Shown: piece after piece, positions 1 through 5,550 of the stretch
Layout of the letters: each line of letters starts with the position of its first letter
Position numbering within the stretch: position 1 is the first letter of the stretch
Source: Thermoplasmatota archaeon
GTDB taxonomy: Archaea; Thermoplasmatota; E2; DHVEG-1
NCBI GenBank assembly: GCA_018334795.1
Contig: JAGXLH010000105.1
Span: 1 to 5,550, forward strand
Reading direction: 5' to 3'
DNA: 5,550 nucleotides
The notes under the pieces: model-generated
The model's database searches: none
Told to the model about the DNA's origin: nothing
Seen by the model: only the letters and a program-made list of their open reading frames with translations
Position numbers and translations under genes: made by a program

Positions 1-553
1 GATCATATTGCATGGATACGAGTTTATCAAGAATATCACTTCGAGAAATACGCATGCCTTGTTCAAATTCAAAACCAAGTTGTTCAAAATCTTTTGGATC
101 TCCAACACTATAAATCGCAGAAACAGACGCTACAACAATCACATCTTTTCTAGATAACAATGATGCAGTAGCAGATAGTCTCATCTGTTCAATCTTTGGA
201 TTAATATCTGCATCCTTTTCAATATACAAATCTCGTTCTGGAATATATGATTCTGGTTGATAATAATCATAATAGGAAACAAAATATTCAACTCGGTTAT
301 CTGGAAACAATGATTTGAATTCATTATAGAGTTGACCTGCAAGGGTTTTATTATGCGCAATCACTATCGTTGGCCTTTGAATTTTTTCTACAGCATAAGC
401 CATGGTTAGCGTTTTCCCACTGCCCGTCACGCCAAGGAGTGTTTGTTTGTCAAACCCTTTATTTATTCCTTTTACTAATTGTTGTATTGCTTTGGGTTGT
501 GATCCTTTTGGTTCGTAAGAAGTGTGAAGTTTGAATGGTTTCATGGTTTTCAT
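1..553 (-). CDS. uvrB: UvrABC system protein B (UvrB), N-terminal part; 3' end beyond window
   Basis: UvrB is the damage-verifying helicase-like ATPase of nucleotide excision repair; UvrA loads it at the lesion and it then recruits UvrC. The first 184 residues are visible (my own translation), so only about a quarter of a usual 650-700 aa protein. The Walker A motif GVTGSGKT is at residues 41-48. The beta-hairpin that threads between the DNA strands is at about 92-118, with aromatic residues Y94, Y95, Y97, Y98, Y103 and Y110 in SYYDYYQPESY and onward. The stretch DVIVVASVSAIY (137-148) is also typical; bacterial UvrB usually has CIYGLG where this has AIYSVG. The start at 553 overlaps the uvrC stop as ATGA and has AGGTGA four bases upstream; a second ATG three codons on (544) is possible but further from that site. 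The helicase C-terminal, UvrA-binding and UVR domains lie outside the window. Identification is very secure. Confidence 0.97.
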   Translation of the reverse strand, partial: MKTMKPFKLHTSYEPKGSQPKAIQQLVKGINKGFDKQTLLGVTGSGKTLTMAYAVEKIQRPTIVIAHNKTLAGQLYNEFKSLFPDNRVEYFVSYYDYYQPESYIPERDLYIEKDADINPKIEQMRLSATASLLSRKDVIVVASVSAIYSVGDPKDFEQLGFEFEQGMRISRSDILDKLVSMQYD

Positions 554-2100
554 GAAATCACCTTTTTAGTTCGTAGTAACCGATTGTATTTAATGGCAAA
601 TCGGTGTGCTTCATCCCTGATTTGTTGAATGTATTGCAGGGCAATATCATCTTTTTTTAAGAGTAATGGTCTAATTCTTCCGGGAATGTAGAGTTCTTCA
701 ATTCGTTTTGCAATAGAGATAACTGGTGTAGTAACACCAATATCTTCAAGGATGGATAATGCACTATTGAGTTGTCCTCTGCCCCCATCAATAATAATGA
801 GATTGGGAAATGATCGATTTTCCTTCAAAAGCCTAGTGTATCGTCTGCGGACGACTTCACCAATGGCTTTGAAATCATCAATACCTTTAACGGTGCGAAT
901 ACGAAACCGACGGTAATTACTCTTATCTGGTTTTCCATTACGAAATTGTACCATTGATCCAACCGTACTCGTTCCAGATAAATGAGAAATGTCAAAACAT
1001 TCGATGACTACGGGTTTTTCATGAAGACGCAAGCGTTGTTGTAATGCTGCGATTTTTTTAGTATTAGCAAAAAACGTGATATCAATATTTTTTTTCACTA
1101 ATCGGAGTAATTGTTTTTTTTCACCTCGCTTTGGCACCGTGATTCGAACCTTGCTTTCTTTTTTATGTGAAAGAAAATCTTTCAGACTTTCATCTAATGA
1201 TTCAGGAACGATGAGTTCTTTGGGAATAGGATGATCACTATAGTATTGTGTGATGAATTCTTCTAAAAAACTATTATGATATGAGAACACGAAATCGTTT
1301 TTATTAGAAAGTGTTCCCTTATACACATTGAATAACATTAAGTACACGTTGTCATCAACGATTTTATAATTGATAATGTCTTCATTGTATCGTTTTTGGC
1401 GTTGCATGTTCTGCCGATCTTTTAAATGTTCAAGTGCGGTTAATTGATTTCTTTTTCTAAGAGCGTGTTCGTATTGTTGCTGTTTTGAAAACTGGTTCAT
1501 ATCATGATTGATTTCTTCTGTTGCTTGTTTGATATTTCCTTTTAAAATCTGTTTCACGGTTTTAATTTGACCATTGTATTCTTCAGCAGATATTTCTCCA
1601 ATACAGGGGGCATCACATAAATGAATATGATAACGAAGACACGGTTTTTTTGGCATTTTTCTACAAGTACGCAAATGAAATGTTTTTTTTAAGAATTGTA
1701 AAATGTAATCCCGATTAGCAGCTGATACAAATGGTCCAAAATATTGTCCCTTCCCAGATTTCCTTCGAGCAATCACAGCTCTAGGAAATGATTCATCAGT
1801 GATGCGAATATATGAATAACTTTTGGAATCCTTTAGATTAATATTGTATTTTGGTTGATGTTTTTTAATAAGTGTATTTTCCAACAAAAATGCTTCAACT
1901 TCATTGTCAGTAACAATAAAATCAACACTATGAATTTGTTTCACAAGATGCTTTGTTTTTGGATCAAGACGAGATGGTTTCTGATAACTCTTCAATCTTT
2001 TTTGAAGGTTTTTTGCTTTTCCAACATAAAGTATCCTATCCTGTTTGTTATGGAATACATAACATCCTGGTTTTTTGGGAAGATGAGTTATGCTAAACAT
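550..2100 (-). CDS. uvrC: UvrABC system protein C (UvrC), dual-incision nuclease lacking the C-terminal HhH domain
   Basis: UvrC binds the UvrB-DNA complex and cuts the damaged strand 3' and then 5' of the lesion. The N-terminal GIY-YIG nuclease domain (about 7-90) shows GCY at 12-14, YVG at 25-27, R35, Y39, the likely metal ligand E74 and N86; it makes the 3' cut. Four cysteines, C146, C154, C162 and C166, match the conserved UvrC cluster reported to hold an Fe-S centre in E. coli. A UVR motif for UvrB contact lies at about 190-230. The RNase H-like domain for the 5' cut carries D370 (ECFDIS), D408/D409 (DDF), D438 (IIIDGG) and H499 (DEAHRF), so its catalytic set looks complete. The protein stops at 516 aa, against roughly 600 in most bacteria, just after IKYNRLLRTKK, where the tandem helix-hairpin-helix would follow. 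The start at 2100 lies inside the end of uvrA and has no evident Shine-Dalgarno site, suggesting translational coupling. Confidence 0.98.
   Translation of the reverse strand: MFSITHLPKKPGCYVFHNKQDRILYVGKAKNLQKRLKSYQKPSRLDPKTKHLVKQIHSVDFIVTDNEVEAFLLENTLIKKHQPKYNINLKDSKSYSYIRITDESFPRAVIARRKSGKGQYFGPFVSAANRDYILQFLKKTFHLRTCRKMPKKPCLRYHIHLCDAPCIGEISAEEYNGQIKTVKQILKGNIKQATEEINHDMNQFSKQQQYEHALRKRNQLTALEHLKDRQNMQRQKRYNEDIINYKIVDDNVYLMLFNVYKGTLSNKNDFVFSYHNSFLEEFITQYYSDHPIPKELIVPESLDESLKDFLSHKKESKVRITVPKRGEKKQLLRLVKKNIDITFFANTKKIAALQQRLRLHEKPVVIECFDISHLSGTSTVGSMVQFRNGKPDKSNYRRFRIRTVKGIDDFKAIGEVVRRRYTRLLKENRSFPNLIIIDGGRGQLNSALSILEDIGVTTPVISIAKRIEELYIPGRIRPLLLKKDDIALQYIQQIRDEAHRFAIKYNRLLRTKKVIS
558..563 (-). 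promoter_or_regulatory. Shine-Dalgarno site for uvrB
   Basis: AGGTGA reads on the minus strand within the last codons of uvrC, with four bases (TTTC) before the ATG at 553. It matches the anti-Shine-Dalgarno end of 16S rRNA and favours the ATG at 553 over the in-frame ATG at 544, which would sit 13 bases away. Because it lies inside uvrC and the stop and start codons overlap, uvrB translation is probably coupled to that of uvrC. Confidence 0.75.
2088..2100 (-). other. uvrA/uvrC 13-base overlap, probable translational coupling
   Basis: The uvrC ATG (2100-2098) lies within the final codons of uvrA, whose TAA stop is at 2090-2088. The purine-rich bases just before the start (AAGACTAAGAAAAA) contain no GGAG or GGTG core. 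The start is nevertheless right by protein alignment, because the PGCY motif follows ten residues later as in other UvrC proteins. Ribosomes ending uvrA probably restart here; this is inference from layout. Confidence 0.6.
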
Positions 2101-4916
2101 TTTTTCTTAGTCTTTGGTAAAACAACTTGTAATTCTTTACCCGTGTAACTTTTTTCAATCCGTGCAATCTCTTCAGGGGAACCTGCACTAACAATATGGC
2201 CTCCTTCTTCTCCACCTTCAGGACCGAGATCAATGATGTAATCAGCGTTTTTGATCACTTCAAGATTATGTTCAATCACTACTACGGTATTTCCTTTATC
2301 CACAAGGGTGTTGAGTACACTAATTAATTTTTTTACATCATGAAAATGAAGCCCAGTTGTTGGTTCATCAAGTAAATACAACGTATTGCCGGTACTCTTC
2401 TTAGATAGTTCCCGGGTGAGTTTAATACGTTGTGCTTCACCACCAGAAAGCGTGGTAGAAGGCTGGCCAAGAGTGATGTATTCAAGTCCTACATCAGAAA
2501 GGGTTTGTAATTTTCGTTTAATCGCAGGAATATTTTTGAAAAAATCTAATGCTTCTTCAACGGTCATATCAAGGACGTCACTAATGGTTTTTCCTTTATA
2601 GGTGACTTCAAGTGTTTCCTTATTGTATCGTTTACCCTTACATTCCTCACATTCAACATAAACGTCTGGTAAAAAGTTCATTTCGATTTTAATGACTCCT
2701 TCTCCACCACAGGCTTCGCAACGCCCTCCTTTCACATTAAAAGAAAATCGTCCTGGTTTAAACCCTCGTTTTTTTGCTTCTGGAGTTTGTGCAAATAACT
2801 TACGGATATGATCAAATACTTTGGTATACGTAGATGGATTACTCCGAGGGGTTTTGCCAATGGGGCTTTGATCAATCACAATCACCTTATCAACTGGTTG
2901 ATCAGAAACGATACGGTCATGATCACCAGGTCTCACCCGTGAATTATACAGTTTTTGCCGTAATCCTTCATACAAAATATCATACACAAGCGTTGATTTT
3001 CCACTACCAGAAACACCAGTGATAAGCGTGAGTGTTTCTAAGGGAATGTCTACATCAATGTTTTTTAGATTATGTTCTCGGCAACCAAACATATGAAGGA
3101 ATTCATTAGCAGGTCGTCGTTTCTTTGGGATATCAATACAAAGTTTTCCAGATAAATACTTACCCGTTAATGAGGTTGAATGATTTTCAATTTCCTCTGG
3201 TGTTCCCTCTGCAACGATATGACCGCCATGTACACCAGCTCCAGGCCCCATATCAACTACATGGTCAGCACTGCGAATGGTTTCCTCATCATGTTCCACC
3301 ACAATTAAGGTGTTTCCCAGGTCTCTAAGTGAAAGAAGGGTGTCAATCAGTTTTTTATTATCTCGCTGATGAAGACCAATGGATGGTTCATCAAGAATGT
3401 AGATTACTCCCATTAGATTTGATCCAATTTGGGTTGCCAACCTGATTCGTTGAGCTTCACCACCAGATAGTGTTCCAGCGTTACGTGAAAGAGTTAAATA
3501 ACTTAGGCCTACCTTGTCTAAAAAATCAAGCCGTTCTTTGATTTCTTTGAGAATCTGCCATGCGATTTCTTGTTTTTTCTCAGATAGAATCAAGGTTTTG
3601 AAAAATATAATACTGTCCCTAATAGACATATCTGTAACATCAGCAATGTTTTTGTCATTAATTTTCACACTAAGTGCTTTTGATTTCAATCGTTTTCCCT
3701 GACAACTCGCACAGGCTAATACGCGCATGAATTTTTCTAAGCTTCTTCGACGGTAATCTGATTCCGTTTGTTTGTATAATCGTTCAGATTGAGGGATGAG
3801 TCCTTCCCATCGTTTTTTTCCAGACCATTTTGATCGGCCGCGTCGCATGGAAAAATCAAACAAAATCTGTTCATTTGATCCATACATTAAGCCATTGTAT
3901 TGTCTTTCATTTAAGTACTCGATTGGTGTGAAGATGTCAAAATCAAAATGTTGAGCAACGGCTCCTAAATATTTAATCCGCCAGCGATCTCTTACTCCTT
4001 TGTATAATTTAATTGCTCCGTCAGCAATAGATTTTGATTTATCTGGAATGATAAGATCCGAGTCAAATTCCATTTTGATGCCCAGTCCATGACAAGTTTC
4101 ACAGGCACCAAATGGGCTGTTAAATGAGAACATACGGGGTTGGAGTTCTTCAAAGGATAATCCGCAGATTGGACAAGCCATACTTGAGGAGAATAAGTGT
4201 TCTTCTTCGTCTTTATCAAGCACGGTAAGCAAGCCTTTTGTTTCTTGTAATGCGTGTTCACAGGCTTCAGTTAATCGTGAGGAATCATCTTTTGGATTAA
4301 GCCGGTCGATAACGATGCTGATATCATGTTTTTTGTATCGGTCAAGCGTTATTTTTTCATCTGTGCGATAAATCGCGTTATCAACACGAACTCGCAAGTA
4401 TCCATCTTTGTATAAATCTTTGAATAATTGTTCATATGTTCCTTTTTTTTGTCGAACGATTGGGGCAAGAACAGTGATCATGTCTTGGTAGTCTTTTTGA
4501 ATTTTGTTGGATATTTGTTCAGCGGTTTGCGATTCGATTTTAACATTGTGTACTGGACAATAGGGTGTTCCAACCCGGGCGAAGAGTAATCGAAGGTAAT
4601 CATATATTTCAGTGATGGTGCCAACAGTACTTCGAGGATTTTTACTGGTGGTTTTTTGTTCGATGCTAATTGCTGGGGAGAGACCTTCAATAAAATCTAC
4701 ATCTGGTTTGCTCATTAATCCAAGGAATTGTCGGGCATAAGAAGATAAGGATTCAACGTATCGTCGTTGTCCTTCAGCATAAATGGTGTCAAATGCAAGT
4801 GTCGATTTACCTGATCCGGAGAGACCAGTAATAACTACATATTGGTCTCTTGGGAGTTTGACTGTAATGTCTTTGAGATTGTGTTCTCGAGCACCTTTAA
4901 TCAGAATTTCTTTCAT
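2088..4916 (-). CDS. uvrA: UvrABC system protein A (UvrA), damage-sensing ABC ATPase
   Basis: UvrA is the dimeric ABC-type ATPase that detects DNA distortion in the cytoplasm and delivers UvrB. At 942 aa it has the usual full length and two complete ABC halves. First half: Walker A GLSGSGKS (31-38), the inserted UvrB-binding and DNA-binding region, signature LSGGEAQR (483-490), Walker B ending D509-E510, switch H542. Second half: Walker A GVSGSGKS (634-641), signature LSGGEAQR (823-830), Walker B ending D850-E851, switch H883. Zinc-module cysteines are present at C248/C251/C272/C275 and C733/C736/C756/C759; a C120-x2-H123 pair and a C402-x2-C405 pair may form a third site, which is my inference. 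I chose the ATG at 4916 because family similarity begins at MKEILIKGAREHNL and a G-rich ribosome site lies seven bases upstream. An in-frame ATG at 5003 would add 29 residues unlike any UvrA N-terminus and lacks a ribosome site. No frameshift or missing key residue is seen. Confidence 0.98.
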   Translation of the reverse strand: MKEILIKGAREHNLKDITVKLPRDQYVVITGLSGSGKSTLAFDTIYAEGQRRYVESLSSYARQFLGLMSKPDVDFIEGLSPAISIEQKTTSKNPRSTVGTITEIYDYLRLLFARVGTPYCPVHNVKIESQTAEQISNKIQKDYQDMITVLAPIVRQKKGTYEQLFKDLYKDGYLRVRVDNAIYRTDEKITLDRYKKHDISIVIDRLNPKDDSSRLTEACEHALQETKGLLTVLDKDEEEHLFSSSMACPICGLSFEELQPRMFSFNSPFGACETCHGLGIKMEFDSDLIIPDKSKSIADGAIKLYKGVRDRWRIKYLGAVAQHFDFDIFTPIEYLNERQYNGLMYGSNEQILFDFSMRRGRSKWSGKKRWEGLIPQSERLYKQTESDYRRRSLEKFMRVLACASCQGKRLKSKALSVKINDKNIADVTDMSIRDSIIFFKTLILSEKKQEIAWQILKEIKERLDFLDKVGLSYLTLSRNAGTLSGGEAQRIRLATQIGSNLMGVIYILDEPSIGLHQRDNKKLIDTLLSLRDLGNTLIVVEHDEETIRSADHVVDMGPGAGVHGGHIVAEGTPEEIENHSTSLTGKYLSGKLCIDIPKKRRPANEFLHMFGCREHNLKNIDVDIPLETLTLITGVSGSGKSTLVYDILYEGLRQKLYNSRVRPGDHDRIVSDQPVDKVIVIDQSPIGKTPRSNPSTYTKVFDHIRKLFAQTPEAKKRGFKPGRFSFNVKGGRCEACGGEGVIKIEMNFLPDVYVECEECKGKRYNKETLEVTYKGKTISDVLDMTVEEALDFFKNIPAIKRKLQTLSDVGLEYITLGQPSTTLSGGEAQRIKLTRELSKKSTGNTLYLLDEPTTGLHFHDVKKLISVLNTLVDKGNTVVVIEHNLEVIKNADYIIDLGPEGGEEGGHIVSAGSPEEIARIEKSYTGKELQVVLPKTKKKCLA

Positions 4917-4923
4917 AATACGT

Positions 4924-4928
4924 CCCCC
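4924..4928 (-). promoter_or_regulatory. Probable Shine-Dalgarno site deciding the uvrA start
   Basis: GGGGG on the minus strand lies seven bases before the ATG at 4916. It can pair with the CCUCC of 16S rRNA using one central G-U wobble, so it is plausible though not a perfect GGAGG. In an otherwise AT-rich gap this G-run stands out and supports the 942-residue start over the upstream ATG at 5003. Confidence 0.55.
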
Positions 4929-4974
4929 ACAAAGAAGATGATTTGATGAGATTATTATTTTGGAGGTTTTGCAG

Positions 4975-5028
4975 ATGAATAAGTTGTATTCAAATGTTTG
5001 CATTAAAAAACATAGTGATGGTTGGTGA
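4975..5028 (+). CDS. Possible 17-aa small ORF opposite the uvrA leader (doubtful)
   Basis: On the plus strand a GGAGG (4962-4966) lies eight bases before an ATG that opens a 17-codon frame, MNKLYSNVCIKKHSDGW, ending in TGA. The ribosome site is the best GGAGG match I noticed outside the annotated genes. The peptide is lysine-rich with one cysteine and no recognisable family. It would be transcribed against uvrA through its leader. I see no clear promoter, and an ORF this short can occur by chance, so it is listed only as a candidate. Confidence 0.12.
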   Translation: MNKLYSNVCIKKHSDGW

Positions 5029-5053
5029 AAGTATTAATGATTTTAATGAAATT

Positions 5054-5067
5054 TTTAATATATTAAA
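5054..5067 (-). promoter_or_regulatory. Candidate TATA-type promoter element for uvrACB
   Basis: TTTAATATATTAAA is a perfect 14-base palindrome spanning the stop codon of the upstream gene. Its AATATATTAAA core resembles an archaeal TATA box; with the usual spacing of about 25 bases, transcription would start near 5030-5035, giving a leader of about 115 bases before uvrA. In such AT-rich sequence a match like this can arise by chance, so this is a tentative call. It could also be a regulator site, or the cluster could be read through from upstream. Confidence 0.25.
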
Positions 5068-5550
5068 GAATCGTTCTAATCAATGTAGTAATTATTACTG
5101 TGACTACACCAAAGGCTACGAGTTTTAAACCTGATATGATGACTTGTTCTCGTGCAATTTTACCAATGTATATGCCAAGAATGAAAAATACGAGTAATGA
5201 AAGGATAATTGATGTATAAAGTGCGATCATGTCAGTAATTAAAAACAATGCTCCAATGATAAATGGTAAGACAGGTATGATTGAACCAATGAACGTGGCA
5301 ATACCATCATAGATGGCACTTGACCAAAGTGTTTCATTGAGTTTTTCATCAACGACAGTGCCATGAAGTTCTCCTCCTCTCTTTAGCATGGCTTTTTCTA
5401 TTTCACCAAGTTCAATTTCTTTGACGAGTTTTTCTCCAACTGAAGCCCCAAGTATGTTTGAAAGACCGTTTGCAACGCCGCCACCGATCCCTGCAGCGAT
5501 AATGATTGCACTTGCTGCAGTTGCATTGTTTGATCCAACGGTTGCTCCAA
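5063..5550 (-). CDS. VIT1/CCC1-family membrane protein, C-terminal part; 5' end beyond window
   Basis: The frame is open from the window edge to the TAA at 5065-5063, giving 161 visible residues; no start is visible and the ATG at 5389 is internal (visible residue 54). The order of parts matches the VIT1/CCC1 family (COG1814), whose characterised plant and yeast members move Fe2+ or Mn2+ into vacuoles. A glycine-rich membrane helix (about 9-35) ends in GASVGE. A charged, Glu-rich loop of about 40 residues follows (E39, E44, E46, E49, E51, E60, E68, E72). Then come SAIYDGIATFIGSIIPVLPF (77-96) and two more hydrophobic segments (about 99-129 and 136-161) joined by YIGKIAREQ. The loop is much shorter than the metal-binding domain of plant VIT1. 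The family's usual SMAxGE in the first visible helix reads SNILGASVGE, so metal transport is uncertain. It is unrelated to repair and sits upstream of uvrA in the same direction. Confidence 0.85.
   Translation of the reverse strand, partial: GATVGSNNATAASAIIIAAGIGGGVANGLSNILGASVGEKLVKEIELGEIEKAMLKRGGELHGTVVDEKLNETLWSSAIYDGIATFIGSIIPVLPFIIGALFLITDMIALYTSIILSLLVFFILGIYIGKIAREQVIISGLKLVAFGVVTVIITTLIRTIL

Larger units (their letters stand above)
4917..5062 (-). other. Intergenic leader between the VIT1/CCC1-like gene and uvrA
   Basis: This 146-base AT-rich gap is the only true intergenic space in the window and the natural place for a promoter of the uvrACB unit. On the minus strand it holds, in order, TATA-like sequence next to the upstream stop codon, a TTAATGA direct repeat (plus-strand copies at 5034-5040 and 5043-5049, nine-base period), a run of six T (5010-5005) and the uvrA ribosome site. 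The T-run could help end the upstream transcript, as archaeal terminators are often simple T-tracts, but six T is weak evidence. I find no convincing hairpin, riboswitch or tRNA here. Confidence 0.6.

Noticed and set aside
1083..1125. Two runs of eight T on the plus strand (A8 in the uvrC coding strand), with similar runs near 1683 and 4443, considered as frameshift or slippage sites
   Set aside because: The reading frame and the conserved UvrC and UvrA residues continue unbroken through each run; they encode Lys-Lys pairs in an AT-rich genome. Nothing shows programmed slippage.
1855..4690. Several short open frames (60-97 codons) on the plus strand and in other minus frames inside uvrC and uvrA
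   Set aside because: They overlap well-conserved coding sequence, show no family features, and are expected shadows of the real genes.
4917..5003. A longer UvrA starting at the ATG at 5003 with a 29-residue extension
   Set aside because: The extra residues resemble no UvrA N-terminus, no ribosome site precedes that ATG (it follows a T-run), and a G-rich site sits seven bases before the ATG at 4916, where family similarity begins.
5005..5010. T6 run on the minus strand as a terminator for the upstream membrane-protein gene
   Set aside because: It is short and has no hairpin. It is mentioned in the intergenic entry but is too weak for its own call.
5063..5389. A complete 108-residue membrane protein starting at the ATG at 5389
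   Set aside because: The same frame stays open to the window edge and the upstream residues continue the VIT1/CCC1 pattern (glycine-rich helix, GASVGE), so this ATG is internal. A GGAGGAG nearby lies downstream of it on that strand, not before it.
1..5550. CRISPR array, insertion sequence, tRNA, toxin-antitoxin pair or new defence system
   Set aside because: No spaced repeats, transposase, inverted element ends, tRNA-like fold or unfamiliar gene pair was found; almost all sequence is accounted for by four recognisable genes.

Overview
The window is a compact, AT-rich stretch read entirely from the minus strand. It carries a nucleotide excision repair (NER) cluster in the order uvrA, uvrC, uvrB. 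The C-terminal part of a VIT1/CCC1-family membrane protein lies upstream. Both outer genes are cut by the window: uvrB loses its 3' part at position 1, and the membrane protein loses its 5' part at position 5550.

Organism: most likely an archaeon, possibly a DPANN-type lineage related to Woesearchaeota or Pacearchaeota. This is inferred from the style of the UvrC protein (no C-terminal helix-hairpin-helix region, and remembered resemblance to DPANN UvrC), the short-loop VIT1/CCC1 protein, tight gene overlaps, and an AGGTGA Shine-Dalgarno site. A low-GC bacterium is not excluded from sequence reading alone. TGA serves as a true stop in uvrC, so the code looks standard.

Layout along the direction of transcription, from high to low coordinates: VIT1/CCC1-like membrane protein (5550 to 5063, 5' end missing); a 146-base AT-rich gap with a possible TATA-like palindrome, a short T-run and a G-rich ribosome binding site; uvrA (4916 to 2088, 942 aa); uvrC (2100 to 550, 516 aa, overlapping uvrA by 13 bases); uvrB (553 to beyond 1, overlapping the uvrC stop as ATGA). 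No stretch over 300 bases lacks a gene.

Function: UvrA dimers find bulky or helix-distorting DNA damage and load UvrB. UvrB verifies the lesion, then recruits UvrC, which cuts on both sides. The three overlapping genes probably form one transcription and translation unit, giving the cell the whole damage-recognition and dual-incision set at once. The UvrD-type helicase, polymerase and ligase are not in view. The membrane protein has no evident functional link to repair and is separated by the only real intergenic gap.

I see no sign of a new defence or mobile system. The points most worth a second look are the UvrC that ends exactly where the tandem helix-hairpin-helix domain should begin, the altered transport-helix motif in the VIT1/CCC1 protein, and a 17-codon plus-strand ORF with a strong Shine-Dalgarno site in the uvrA leader.
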